Source: an uncultured Schaedlerella sp.
GTDB lineage: Bacteria > Bacillota > Clostridia > Lachnospirales > Lachnospiraceae
Direction: 5' to 3'
Assembly (NCBI GenBank): GCA_934435195.1
Contig: CAKSAJ010000027.1
Span: forward strand, 1-36,783
DNA length: 36,783 nt
How positions within the stretch are numbered: the first letter of the stretch is position 1; the number at the start of each line of letters is the position of its first letter. A program made the translations under genes and the position numbers. Of the stretch, positions 1 to 8,238 are shown one piece after another. The notes beneath the pieces are model-generated. The model was not told the origin of the DNA and did not search any database. It worked only from the letters and a program-made list of their open reading frames with translations.

Positions 1-160
1 TGTTCTAGTCAAGATTAACTCTAGCTAATCTATCCCTTTACTGTTGTTTTGGTTTGTTATAAACCGTTCTTAAAAAAATTTTCTCTTAAAGAAATTTTCA
101 AGGATCTGTTGTCTATTGTTTAGTTATCAATGTTCTTTGTTTTTGTTGTCTCAAGCGACA
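1..160 (-). promoter_or_regulatory. Probable rRNA operon leader (operon lies beyond left edge)
   Basis: No open reading frame of note is present here. Read leftward, this AT-rich stretch follows two strong tandem promoters and resembles the untranslated leaders that precede 16S rRNA genes in clostridia. No 16S sequence itself is inside the window, so the assignment is inference from promoter strength, the adjoining tRNA gene and position near the origin. Confidence 0.4.
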
Positions 161-303
161 GCTTTAATAGATTATCACATCTTTTGTCGTTTGTCAACAA
201 CTTTTTTATTTTTTCTGTTTCGCTTCAAGTCACTCTCTCGATGTCTTGTTTGCGACAGCTAAAATAGAATATCATGTTTTTCATCTCTTGTCAACAACTT
301 TTT
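155..303 (-). promoter_or_regulatory. Tandem repeated promoters reading leftward
   Basis: Two similar units of about 52 bases (155-207 and 252-303) each read, on the minus strand, a TTGACA -35 box (192-197; 289-294), a 17-base spacer and a weaker -10 (TAATCT at 169-174; TATTCT at 266-271), followed by a shared AGCTGTCGC segment. Duplicated strong promoters with a common downstream motif are typical of rRNA operons. They lie just downstream of tRNA-Ser and fire in the same direction. Confidence 0.6.
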
Positions 304-351
304 TAATGTTTTCAAGTTTGATATTCTTTCGATGCATTGTCTTGCATCAAA

Positions 352-439
352 CGGAGAAAGAGGGATTTGAACCCTCGCGCCGGTCACCCGACCTACACCC
401 TTAGCAGGGGCGCCTCTTCAGCCTCTTGAGTATTTCTCC
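352..439 (-). tRNA. tRNA-Ser (anticodon GCU)
   Basis: The minus strand folds as an 88-base class II tRNA. The acceptor stem GGAGAAA pairs with TTTCTCC, the discriminator base is G as usual for serine tRNAs, the anticodon loop is CTGCTAA giving anticodon GCU (reads AGC/AGU), a long variable arm is present, and the T arm carries GGTTCAAATCC. The 3' CCA is not encoded. Its own promoter lies at 504-532. No clear terminator separates it from the tandem promoters at 155-303. Confidence 0.95.
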
Positions 440-503
440 TAGTACTGAATAACACCTATATACCAATAGGATTATTTAGTTCAACGCAACAGCGCAGAAT
501 TTA

Positions 504-532
504 TTATATAAGAGAATCCTGCACTTGTCAAC
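504..532 (-). promoter_or_regulatory. Promoter of tRNA-Ser
   Basis: On the minus strand a perfect TTGACA (527-532) and a perfect TATAAT (504-509) are separated by 17 bases, ahead of tRNA-Ser. This is a full-consensus housekeeping sigma promoter. Confidence 0.85.
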
Positions 533-581
533 GTCTTTTTCAAATTTTTTTACTTCATTTTTGCATTAATTTTATTTTTCT

Positions 582-1136
582 CTATTTTTCAACACAATAC
601 TGTCTAATAGCTGTTTCATAAAGATTATTTCCCTCACTGTCAATTACTACTATAACAGGGAAATTTTCTACTGTTAATTTACGAATAGCCTCTGTTCCAA
701 GATCTTCATATGCAACAACTTCTGAACTTGTAATACATTTTGATAATAATGCGCCTGCTCCTCCAACTGCTGCAAAGTATACTGCATCATTTCTCACAAT
801 TGCATCAATTACAGCTTGTGAACGTTTTCCTTTTCCTATCATTGCTCCTTGACCAAGATCTAACAACTGCGGTGCATACTTGTCCATACGGCTTGCTGTT
901 GTCGGACCTGCTGAACCAATTGGTCTTCCTTCTCTTGCTGGAGATGGTCCCATATAATAGATTATCTGCTCTTTAATATCTATTGGTAAGTCTTCACCCT
1001 TTTCAAGGATTTCATACATTCTTTTGTGTGCAGCATCACGTGCAGTATAGATTGTTCCTGTTATGTATACATAATCTCCCGCTTTTAATGTTCTTGCTAC
1101 TTCTTTTGTGATTGGAGCTGTTATATGTTTATCCAT
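582..1136 (-). CDS. Fumarate hydratase class I, beta subunit
   Basis: This is the smaller subunit of an Fe-S hydro-lyase that interconverts fumarate and L-malate in the cytoplasm. The 184-residue protein matches the C-terminal (beta) domain of class I fumarases, with the conserved GPSPAREGRPIGSAGPTTAS stretch that binds substrate and a later AVGGAGALL segment. The start at 1136 (MDKHITAP) is chosen because GAAAGGAT sits just upstream; a longer in-frame extension would run back into the alpha gene. It lies 32 bases after the alpha subunit and is surely cotranscribed. L-tartrate dehydratase TtdB is a close relative and cannot be excluded from sequence alone. Confidence 0.9.
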   Translation of the reverse strand: MDKHITAPITKEVARTLKAGDYVYITGTIYTARDAAHKRMYEILEKGEDLPIDIKEQIIYYMGPSPAREGRPIGSAGPTTASRMDKYAPQLLDLGQGAMIGKGKRSQAVIDAIVRNDAVYFAAVGGAGALLSKCITSSEVVAYEDLGTEAIRKLTVENFPVIVVIDSEGNNLYETAIRQYCVEK

Positions 1137-1168
1137 TTTTATATCCTTTCTCTTTATCTTTGAAAATA

Positions 1169-2014
1169 TTAAATTTCCCGGATTGCATGTCTGTTTACGT
1201 GACAACAAATATTTACTCCGACCGGAAGTCCTGCTATATGAGTCGGATATGTATTGATATTAACAGCTAATGCTGTCGTTGTACCACCAAGTCCTCCTGG
1301 TCCGATTCCCAGGCCATTAATTTTCTCCAACAATTCTTCTTCCATTTCTTTAACATATGGAATCTCTGAATGTGTCCCTACCTCACGAGTCAGTGCTTCC
1401 TTTGCCATCAATGCACATTTTTCAAATGTACCACCGATACCAACACCAACTACCATTGGCGGGCACGCATTTGGTCCAGCATCTTTCACAGCTGTAAGGA
1501 TTGCCTCTTTCACTCCTTCAATTCCTTCTGCCGGTTTCAGCATGAACACTCGGCTCATATTCTCACTTCCAAATCCTTTTGGTGCGACTTTGATTTTCAC
1601 TTTATCGCCGGCAACGATTTTTGTATGCAAGATTGCCGGTGTATTGTCTTTTGTATTTTCACGGATCAATGGATCTTTCACAACAGATTTTCTCAAGTAT
1701 CCATCTACATAGCCCTGTCGTACACCTTCATTGACTGCATCTTCAAGCAATCCTCCTTCAAAATGTACATCCTGACCAATTTCTAAAAATATAACTGCCA
1801 TTCCTGTATCCTGACAAATCGGAATCATATCCTCTGCTGCTATTTTTAGGTTTTCCTGCAATTGCCCCAAAATCTGTTTTCCAAGTGGAGATTTTTCTGT
1901 TTGCTCCGCCTGTTTCATTGCTTTATCCATATCCGGTGACAGATAATGATTTGCTTCAATACACATTTCCTTTATATTTTTCGTGATTTCATTTACATTT
2001 ATTGTACGCAACAT
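1169..2014 (-). CDS. Fumarate hydratase class I, alpha subunit
   Basis: This is the Fe-S-cluster-bearing subunit (281 residues) of the two-subunit class I fumarase/tartrate dehydratase family. The cysteines expected to hold the [4Fe-4S] cluster are seen in ICQDTG, in NACPP and in the C-terminal NICCH. The glycine-rich IGPGGLGGTTTA segment is also typical. With the beta subunit 32 bases downstream it forms an oxygen-sensitive enzyme, fitting an anaerobe that makes or uses fumarate. GGAGGAG lies just before the start. Substrate choice (fumarate or tartrate) is inferred from the commonest role of this gene pair in gut clostridia. Confidence 0.9.
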   Translation of the reverse strand: MLRTINVNEITKNIKEMCIEANHYLSPDMDKAMKQAEQTEKSPLGKQILGQLQENLKIAAEDMIPICQDTGMAVIFLEIGQDVHFEGGLLEDAVNEGVRQGYVDGYLRKSVVKDPLIRENTKDNTPAILHTKIVAGDKVKIKVAPKGFGSENMSRVFMLKPAEGIEGVKEAILTAVKDAGPNACPPMVVGVGIGGTFEKCALMAKEALTREVGTHSEIPYVKEMEEELLEKINGLGIGPGGLGGTTTALAVNINTYPTHIAGLPVGVNICCHVNRHAIREI

Positions 2015-2067
2015 AGCTCCTCCTGATCACTTTACCTTTTGTCTCGTTTTTATCTACATCTAGTACT

Positions 2068-2097
2068 ATACTACTACTGTATACTATATTTTTTCAA
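2068..2097 (-). promoter_or_regulatory. Possible promoter of the fumarase pair
   Basis: On the minus strand TTGAAA (2092-2097) is followed after 18 bases by TAGTAT (2068-2073), about 55 bases before the alpha-subunit start. The -10 box is imperfect. Confidence 0.4.
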
Positions 2098-2106
2098 GAG
2101 AACAAT

Positions 2107-2135
2107 AAAACTCCGGCATTTTCAACCAGAGTTTT
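2107..2135 (-). terminator. Terminator after the sugar permease gene
   Basis: AAAACTC-GG and CC-GAGTTTT form an about 10-bp hairpin with a 9-base loop, 15 bases past the permease stop, followed on the minus strand by a T-rich stretch. It separates the sugar-uptake operon from the fumarase genes. Confidence 0.6.
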
Positions 2136-2150
2136 ATATCATCTTCTTTT

Positions 2151-3113
2151 TTAATTTGAAATTTTCTTTACTTTAGCCTGTTTCTGATATGTATCATAAC
2201 CAATTGATGCCATAAGAATAATACCTTTTACAATATTCTGTGTATAAACACCCATGCCAACCAGCTGCATACCATTACTAAGAACGCCGAGAATCAAACA
2301 TCCTACTACAGCGCCCTTTACTTTTCCTTCTCCTCCTATAAATGATACGCCGCCAAGTACACATGCCGTGATTGCATCAAACTCTACACCTGGTCCAATA
2401 GATGAACTTGCCGAACCACCTCTTGCAGTCAAAACTACTGCTGCCAGCGCATAAAGAATTCCGGCAATTCCAAATACCATAACTTTAATCTTTTTCACAT
2501 TTATTCCAGCAAGTCTTGCTGTCTCTGCATTCCCTCCAACAGCATAAATAAAACGTCCAAAGCATGTATGTTCCAACATAAAATGTATAATTAATGCAAT
2601 AATAATCGCAAGTAAAACAGGAACTGAAACCGGTCCGACATATCCCTGTCCAATATTTATGTAAGATGCAGGGAAATTAAAAAATGATGCTGATCCAGAC
2701 AACGTATATGATATTCCTTTATAAATTGTCATCGTTGCCAATGTAACTATCATTGGATGAATTTGAAGCAGATTCGCTGCAAATCCATTAAATGCCCCTA
2801 AAATAATTCCAATTCCAACACCAAGAATAATTGCAACCGGAACCGGAAGATTTGCATTTAACATCAACATTGCTACACTTACTCCGATTACAGCCAAAAT
2901 TTGTCCTACCGAAAGATCTGTACCTCCGCTGATCATAACAAGTGCAACTCCAATTGTAGTGATAATAAAATATGCATTCTGTGTACAAATATTCATAAGA
3001 TTTTTGAAATTCAAAAAGTTGGGTGATAAAATACCAAAAACAATTACTAATAAAATCAGTATTAATAGCATCATGTTATCTTTTATTAATTGTTTCACAT
3101 TTATTTTTTCCAT
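2151..3113 (-). CDS. Sugar ABC transporter permease, RbsC-like
   Basis: This 320-residue integral membrane protein belongs to the RbsC/YtfT/XylH branch of ABC importers and should form the sugar channel in the cytoplasmic membrane, probably as a homodimer. About eight to ten hydrophobic segments are visible. The family hallmarks GGTDLSVGQI near residue 65 and the loop LGGVSFIGGEGKVKGAVVG near residue 260 are present; the latter region contacts the ATPase. It is the last gene of the locus, 41 bases after the RbsA-like ATPase. The sugar cannot be named from this protein. Confidence 0.92.
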   Translation of the reverse strand: MEKINVKQLIKDNMMLLILILLVIVFGILSPNFLNFKNLMNICTQNAYFIITTIGVALVMISGGTDLSVGQILAVIGVSVAMLMLNANLPVPVAIILGVGIGIILGAFNGFAANLLQIHPMIVTLATMTIYKGISYTLSGSASFFNFPASYINIGQGYVGPVSVPVLLAIIIALIIHFMLEHTCFGRFIYAVGGNAETARLAGINVKKIKVMVFGIAGILYALAAVVLTARGGSASSSIGPGVEFDAITACVLGGVSFIGGEGKVKGAVVGCLILGVLSNGMQLVGMGVYTQNIVKGIILMASIGYDTYQKQAKVKKISN

Positions 3114-3154
3114 AACCGTTCTTCCTCCTCGTTATAGAGTCTTTATTTTCCAAA

Positions 3155-4633
3155 TCATTTTGGTGAAGCAAAATTCATGATTTTCTCCTGTCGGAACTCA
3201 TTCTTATTAAGCATTCCAGACATTTTACCTTCACTCAAAATGATAATTCGGTCTGACATACCAATTAACTCTTCCATGTCAGAACTGACCATTAAAATTG
3301 ATTTTCCTTGTTCTACCAATTGAGACATCATTGTATATATTTCATGTCGTGCACCTATATCAATTCCTCGTGTAGGTTCATCAAATATGATGATATCCGT
3401 ATTCGCTGCAAGCACTTTGGCCAGAACTACTTTTTGCTGGTTTCCTCCACTTAAATTACCAACCTTTTGTGTTAACGAAGGAGTTTTTATAGAAAGCATT
3501 TCTTCATACTTTTCTGCCTGTTTTCTTATCTTCTTTTTATTTACTATTCGATTTGTCGTCAATTCTCTGATATTTCCTATGCTGATATTCCACTCAATCG
3601 TATTATTCAAGAAACATCCCTGACTCTTTCTGTCTTCCGGAATCAATCCCATTCCGGCTTTGATTGCATCCTCCGGTGAATGAATTTTCACCTCTTTGTT
3701 GTTTATATATACTCGTCCACCAAGCTTTTTATCTGCACCATATATCGTTCTCATCAGTTCTGTTCTTCCAGCCCCGACAAGACCTGCAAATCCTAATATT
3801 TCTCCTTTATGTAATTCAAATGATATATGGCTGCTATCATAGCCACTGATATCATCTACTTTCAATACCACTTCATCTTGTACGCAATTTCGAACCGGAT
3901 AACTATCATTTAATTCTCGTCCCACCATTAATGTGATAAGCTGATCTCTTGTTGTCTCCTTTGTATTAACAGTATCAATATATTCGCCATCCCTTAAAAT
4001 CGTAATTCTATCTGTAACAGCAAATAATTCTTCTAGTCTATGCGAAATATAAATAACTGTTGTTCCCTTTTTTTTCAAATCCTGAATAATCGTATATAAT
4101 GTTTCTACCTCCGACATGGATAACTGAGCTGTCGGTTCATCCATAACGATAATCTTTGCATCTTTTGAAATTGCTTTTGATATTTCTACCAATTGCTGCT
4201 GTGCCGTAGAAAGTTCTTTTACATATTTGCGCGGATTTATGTCTATATGATTTTTTCTAAATAGTTCCTCTGTAAAATTCACCATATCTTTCTTATTCAC
4301 AAGCCCATGCATCTGCTTTCCAAGACAAATATTCTCTGCGACTGTAAGCCCTGGAACCAGATTATATTCTTGATAAATCACTTCGATTCCATGTGTTCTG
4401 GAAATTAATGGTGTCATTTTTTCATACTGTTCTCCATCAATTTCAATTGTTCCTTCATCATTTTCAATTGCGCCTGAAAGTACTTTTATCAATGTTGATT
4501 TTCCTGCACCATTTTCTCCTAAGAGTGCATGTACTTCTCCCCTTTTAAACTCCACATTGATATTATTCAATGCAATAACACCGGGATAGCGCTTTACAAT
4601 TCCGTTCATTTTTAAAACCGTATCTTGTCCCAT
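3155..4633 (-). CDS. Sugar ABC transporter ATPase, RbsA-like (active copy)
   Basis: This 492-residue tandem ATPase powers the adjacent permease. The first half has Walker A GENGAGKST (about 39-47), a QEYN Q-loop, signature LSTAQQQ and Walker B IIVMDEPTAQ. The second half has the degenerate Walker A GLVGAGRTE usual for this family, but an intact LSGGNQQK signature and FDEPTRGID. The start at 4633 (MGQDTV) is preferred over an in-frame TTG at 4639 because the ribosome-binding GGAG lies only four bases before the TTG and ten before the ATG. A hairpin at 4665-4695 lies in front of it, which should lower its expression relative to the binding protein. Confidence 0.93.
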   Translation of the reverse strand: MGQDTVLKMNGIVKRYPGVIALNNINVEFKRGEVHALLGENGAGKSTLIKVLSGAIENDEGTIEIDGEQYEKMTPLISRTHGIEVIYQEYNLVPGLTVAENICLGKQMHGLVNKKDMVNFTEELFRKNHIDINPRKYVKELSTAQQQLVEISKAISKDAKIIVMDEPTAQLSMSEVETLYTIIQDLKKKGTTVIYISHRLEELFAVTDRITILRDGEYIDTVNTKETTRDQLITLMVGRELNDSYPVRNCVQDEVVLKVDDISGYDSSHISFELHKGEILGFAGLVGAGRTELMRTIYGADKKLGGRVYINNKEVKIHSPEDAIKAGMGLIPEDRKSQGCFLNNTIEWNISIGNIRELTTNRIVNKKKIRKQAEKYEEMLSIKTPSLTQKVGNLSGGNQQKVVLAKVLAANTDIIIFDEPTRGIDIGARHEIYTMMSQLVEQGKSILMVSSDMEELIGMSDRIIILSEGKMSGMLNKNEFRQEKIMNFASPK

Positions 4634-4650
4634 GAACAATTCACTCCTTT

Positions 4651-4695
4651 CTGATAAAGAGAAAGAGGGATGCTGCTTTGGAGCAGCGCTCCCTC
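4651..4695 (-). terminator. Hairpin/partial terminator between binding protein and ATPase genes
   Basis: On the minus strand GAGGGAGCGCTGCT and AGCAGCATCCCTC form a strong stem with a tetraloop-sized gap, followed by TTTCTCTTT. Such a structure right after the binding-protein gene commonly gives excess binding protein over transporter, by partial termination or by protecting the upstream mRNA end. Confidence 0.65.
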
Positions 4696-4733
4696 CTTAG
4701 ATTCATGTCATATCACTAATTCAGCATATTCTT

Positions 4734-5738
4734 TTACTTTAATGTTTCAGGTGTAAGAGGTGAAGCGGAACCGTCAACACGTTCTACCGGTGTTTCCCCC
4801 TTAAGAATTGGATCCATACCTTTCATAAAGTCATTTACTGTTGCTTCCATAGAGCCCATTGATACAGTTCCACGAAGGACACTTTCATCTTTTTCAGATG
4901 CAAGAATCTTAGCATCGATCTCATCTGTTTCATCCACACAGAAAATTGCAAATTTACTCTTATCAGTAATCGGAGAACCAGAAGACATTACATAAGACTC
5001 TGCACCAACACCACAAGTTCCGTTCATACAAAGCATAACATCAATATCCGGATTAGCCAGAAGCGTATTCTCTGTTAATGTACGTGCTGCATCTGTATTA
5101 TCCTGATCTTCTACCTCTGATTCGATCATTGTTACTTTCGGATTATCTGCGATTTTTTTCAATCCCTCACTTCTTGTAACTGATTCAGGTACTGTTGAGG
5201 AAGTCATAACATATACTTTTACCTCTCCATCGCCTGCATCTGGAAATGTTTTATCAATCCAATCATTTGCTAATTCTACACACATTGCTGCCATATCTTC
5301 ATCTGTTGCAGAAATAATACTTGTTGATGCACCTGGAATTTCATACGCAAAAGCAACAACCGGTATTCCGGCATCTACAGCCTGCTTACAGCTACTTGCT
5401 ACTCCATCACCGTTTACTGCCCATACAACAATTGAATCACATCCCATTGTTGTAAAATTCTCAATCTGAGAAATCTGTGTTGTAACATCATTCTCTGCTG
5501 AATCCAATTGAACTTTGCATCCTGCATCTTCAAGTGCGGATTTCATTGAATTTGTAAGTGCGAGCATGAAATCATTTCCTACACTCGGAACTGTAATTCC
5601 TATAAACTTCTGCTCTCCATCATTTTTTGCCTCTGTGTCATTCTTAGAAGTACTATCATTTCCTGATCCTCCACATCCAATCAGCAATGATACTGCCATC
5701 GCAACAACCAGAAATACACTCATAATCTTTTTCTTCAT
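4734..5738 (-). CDS. Sugar-binding lipoprotein of ABC transporter (Peripla_BP_4-like)
   Basis: This is a 334-residue extracellular, lipid-anchored solute-binding protein. Residues 1-21 are a signal peptide ending in LLIG before the lipidated Cys22, then a Ser/Asn/Asp-rich linker. The mature part has the ribose-binding-protein fold, with GITVPSVGNDFMLAL at the start and a repeated DSI/DVM strand pattern. The start at 5738 is set by AAAGGAG upstream; the upstream in-frame extension is not credible. It has its own promoter module (5771-5830). The partner ATPase and permease follow. The family takes monosaccharides, inositol and related ligands; the actual ligand is not deducible. Confidence 0.9.
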   Translation of the reverse strand: MKKKIMSVFLVVAMAVSLLIGCGGSGNDSTSKNDTEAKNDGEQKFIGITVPSVGNDFMLALTNSMKSALEDAGCKVQLDSAENDVTTQISQIENFTTMGCDSIVVWAVNGDGVASSCKQAVDAGIPVVAFAYEIPGASTSIISATDEDMAAMCVELANDWIDKTFPDAGDGEVKVYVMTSSTVPESVTRSEGLKKIADNPKVTMIESEVEDQDNTDAARTLTENTLLANPDIDVMLCMNGTCGVGAESYVMSSGSPITDKSKFAIFCVDETDEIDAKILASEKDESVLRGTVSMGSMEATVNDFMKGMDPILKGETPVERVDGSASPLTPETLK

Positions 5739-5770
5739 AACTTTTTCTCCTTTCGTTATCTGTTGCTTAC

Positions 5771-5830
5771 ATTTTATGTAATTTCTATGTCTGCAACAAT
5801 GAGACAGTCTTTTGAAAAAGTGCATTTTTT
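5771..5830 (-). promoter_or_regulatory. Promoter module A, ahead of the sugar-binding protein
   Basis: On the minus strand TTGTTG (5794-5799), 17 bases, TAAAAT (5771-5776) form a promoter. Just upstream (about 5800-5830) is a block ATGCACTTTTTC-AAAA-TG-TC-CATTG, closely repeated ahead of the ThuA-like gene at 6745-6777. The block lies where an activator of AraC type would bind next to the -35 box, and the locus encodes exactly such a regulator. Confidence 0.55.
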
Positions 5831-5842
5831 TTCGATTTATTT

Positions 5843-6673
5843 CTAGCTGTAATAAGGCCATGCGTTGAATCTGTTTTCTCCACTTCTATCCGGTTTATCC
5901 AATGTCACTTTTCCGGTTGCGGCCCATTCTGCTCCACGGACAAATAATGTGAGATAATTAATTCTTCGATAAGTATCGATATCATGTCCAAGACTACAAG
6001 CAAAAACGCGCCCCTCTCCGAAAGTATTTTTCCATACAACAGGCTGCCAGGTTTCCACGCCCCTCATATTTTCAAGCTTACCGTCCGGAATAAGTACCGG
6101 ATGATGCGGAGCTGGCCATCCGGCTTTTTTATACATGCTGACATCATCATAAACAGCAGCCAAAACTTCTGGTTTCGTTCCCTCCTGTTTTAATACTCCT
6201 GCAAAAAAGTCATCTCCTACGACCATAAAATCATCCAATCCACTCATGATTGGATCTTCCGCTTTTCTCACTGACACCATTACGTCATCGCATGGATTTT
6301 TTCTGCTTTCCGGACTTGTAAGGTAATACCCCCACATTTTCTTATAATCATCTGGCATATCATCATCCAACCATACGGCAGAATGATGAATAAAAATACC
6401 TTTTCCTTTTCTTACGAAATCAAAAAAGACTTTTTCTGCCCCCGCTTCCCATCTCTCATATTTTGAAGTTGGCGTATCTTTTCCGTCATAGTTTAAAAAA
6501 ATCAAATCATATCCTTCTACGGTACGTTCTGTTACCCCATTAAACTCTTCGATAATACGCACAGTAAACCGTCCTGTTGATTCCAACATTAAGCGTATTT
6601 TTTCATTCATCTTAGGATAATTATGCTCTGTTGTAACTTTACCTGTAACTAACAATACTTTAATTTTATTCAT
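5843..6673 (-). CDS. ThuA-like protein (trehalose-utilization family fold)
   Basis: This 276-residue cytoplasmic protein belongs to the ThuA family (class I glutamine-amidotransferase-like fold), known from rhizobial trehalose/3-keto-sugar use. Visible family features are the N-terminal KVLLVTGKVTTEHNY, the central GIFIHHSAVW around residue 100, and the C-terminal GRVFACSLGHDIDTYR. The start at 6673 is set by GGGAGG ten bases upstream; the longer in-frame ORF would overlap the previous gene. It sits between the regulatory genes and the importer and has its own promoter (module B). It probably acts on the imported sugar or a keto derivative, but the catalytic reaction is unproved for most members. 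Confidence 0.85.
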   Translation of the reverse strand: MNKIKVLLVTGKVTTEHNYPKMNEKIRLMLESTGRFTVRIIEEFNGVTERTVEGYDLIFLNYDGKDTPTSKYERWEAGAEKVFFDFVRKGKGIFIHHSAVWLDDDMPDDYKKMWGYYLTSPESRKNPCDDVMVSVRKAEDPIMSGLDDFMVVGDDFFAGVLKQEGTKPEVLAAVYDDVSMYKKAGWPAPHHPVLIPDGKLENMRGVETWQPVVWKNTFGEGRVFACSLGHDIDTYRRINYLTLFVRGAEWAATGKVTLDKPDRSGENRFNAWPYYS

Positions 6674-6716
6674 CGTTGTTCCTCCCTTTATCTTCATACA
6701 ATTTTCTATAAATTTT

Positions 6717-6777
6717 AGTATAAAGATTTCACACTGCTTTTCAATGGAACCATTTTTCGAAAAAGTGTACATTTTTT
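6717..6777 (-). promoter_or_regulatory. Promoter module B, ahead of the ThuA-like gene
   Basis: On the minus strand TTGAAA (6739-6744), 16 bases, TATACT (6717-6722). The upstream block (about 6745-6777) reads ATGTACACTTTTTCGAAAAA, then TGGTTCCATTG, and aligns with the block of module A. The match continues past the -35 (GCAG...GAAAT). The two modules look like duplicated operator-promoters for one regulator. Confidence 0.55.
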
Positions 6778-6782
6778 TGTTT

Positions 6783-8237
6783 TTAATAAGCCGGATATAT
6801 TGCCGGTTCACTTGGGATTTCCCCACTATTCATCACACATACTCTATCGCAAATTTTTTTAAGCTCTCCTATATTTTGAGATATAATAACGACTGCTGTC
6901 CCATTTTCTGCCAAATGCTCCAATGCCTCATACACTATATTACGCATCTGAATATCTAATTCCTCACATACCTCTTCACAGACTAAAACTTTTGGTCTTG
7001 CTAAGACCCACTTATAAAATTCTACACTTGTCCGCTGATACACATCCAGTTTTGACATTTTCTGTCTTTGTTGTATTGCAGAAATCCCACAATATTTCTG
7101 ATATTCTTTTCCAAGATATTTTTCTATTCTTTTGTTCTTGATAAAATGAAACATACTTGTCCTTAACATGATCGGAAGCATCAGATTTTCTGCAAATGTC
7201 ATGCTTTCTACTACACTGCTTCCTGTATTTCTCATTGGTACGTATCCGATTCCTTCCCTCACCGCCTCTTCCAACGACTGTGGAAAATATTTTTGTCCAT
7301 CCAGATACATTTCTCCCCTTTTAGCCATATTTTTCCCGGTGATAATATCTGAAAATTCATAATTTGCCTTGTTATTCATATCGTATAATCCTAACACTTC
7401 ACCTTTATGAATTTGAAGACTTTGCGCCTTTATAAATTGATCGCCAAAAATGTTTTTACAAGAAAAAATAACTTCCTCTCTCATATATTTTTTTCTCTCA
7501 AATCCTTCCAGTTTAGGACGACCGATCAACCATTTTCTGCAAAGCTTTTCATCATAGTCCTCTTTATAAAATGTTTTCACATTTTTGCCATGACGCATAA
7601 TAATTTTTCTGTCTGCTTTTTGCGATATGAGGTCATTTTTTCTACTTGCATAAATTACAGAAATTCCTTTTTCTTGTAACACACAAATTAATTGCGATAT
7701 TCGTTGCATATCTTCTTGCCCATAGTTATTAAATGCATCATCTATGTATACCAATGGAATTTCATTTTCAATCGCACGTAAAAGTTCAACGATGTGCCTC
7801 TGTACTGTAGACAAATTTTTTACTTGTTGGTCTGCATGAATTTCTTTTGCATACTGTCCTAACAACAAATTGACTCGATAGTTCATATTTCTCCGATGTA
7901 TTACACCTTTTACTTTACGCTTTCCTGTAATAATACATATGTTTTCAGCGACAGAAAGCTCATCAATCAGCGAACTTTTCTCTCCGATACAAATTAAATT
8001 TTTAAATCCATCGAACAATTTTCCAGCACTATATTCTATACCTTGGTATCTTACGAATCCACTTTTTGAAACCAGCTCTCCCGCTAAATATCGATACAGC
8101 GTCGTTTTTCCTGCATTTGATATTCCAAGTATATGAACCAGTTCTCCCTCCAGCATCCAAAAATGGAATTGATTCAATCTTTTTCCATTTTGTTCTTGTA
8201 TTGTTAAATTGTATATCAAGAGCAATTCTTTTTTCAT
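6783..8237 (-). CDS. Doubly degenerate RbsA-like ABC ATPase, probably a sensor or adaptor
   Basis: The protein is 484 residues, the length and two-domain layout of RbsA. Half 1 keeps Walker A GISNAGKTT (38-46) but has VYIDDAF at Walker B (Asp167 instead of the catalytic Glu), LSTVQRH as a weak signature, no recognisable Q-loop Gln, and ASRK where the switch His should be (Arg199). Half 2 has no Walker A lysine (LYDMNNKANYEF), no signature and CEEVCEELD at Walker B. ATP binding in half 1 is plausible; hydrolysis looks unlikely. The gene starts one base after the histidine-kinase stop, has no permease of its own, and lies before the ThuA-like gene. A role coupling transport or nucleotide state to the kinase is inference. 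Confidence 0.85.
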   Translation of the reverse strand: MKKELLLIYNLTIQEQNGKRLNQFHFWMLEGELVHILGISNAGKTTLYRYLAGELVSKSGFVRYQGIEYSAGKLFDGFKNLICIGEKSSLIDELSVAENICIITGKRKVKGVIHRRNMNYRVNLLLGQYAKEIHADQQVKNLSTVQRHIVELLRAIENEIPLVYIDDAFNNYGQEDMQRISQLICVLQEKGISVIYASRKNDLISQKADRKIIMRHGKNVKTFYKEDYDEKLCRKWLIGRPKLEGFERKKYMREEVIFSCKNIFGDQFIKAQSLQIHKGEVLGLYDMNNKANYEFSDIITGKNMAKRGEMYLDGQKYFPQSLEEAVREGIGYVPMRNTGSSVVESMTFAENLMLPIMLRTSMFHFIKNKRIEKYLGKEYQKYCGISAIQQRQKMSKLDVYQRTSVEFYKWVLARPKVLVCEEVCEELDIQMRNIVYEALEHLAENGTAVVIISQNIGELKKICDRVCVMNSGEIPSEPAIYPAY

Positions 8238-8238
8238 A

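Noticed and set aside
1254..1712. 152-residue plus-strand ORF opposite the fumarase alpha gene
   Set aside because: Antisense shadow of a well-conserved gene; Pro/Ser-rich translation typical of shadow frames.
6674..6826. N-terminal extension of the ThuA-like protein that overlaps the degenerate ATPase gene
   Set aside because: The extension covers promoter module B and lacks a ribosome site; GGGAGG is directly before 6673.
6783..8237. Pseudogene call for the degenerate ABC ATPase
   Set aside because: The frame is open at full family length and tightly packed with the kinase gene; losses are at catalytic motifs rather than random stops or shifts.
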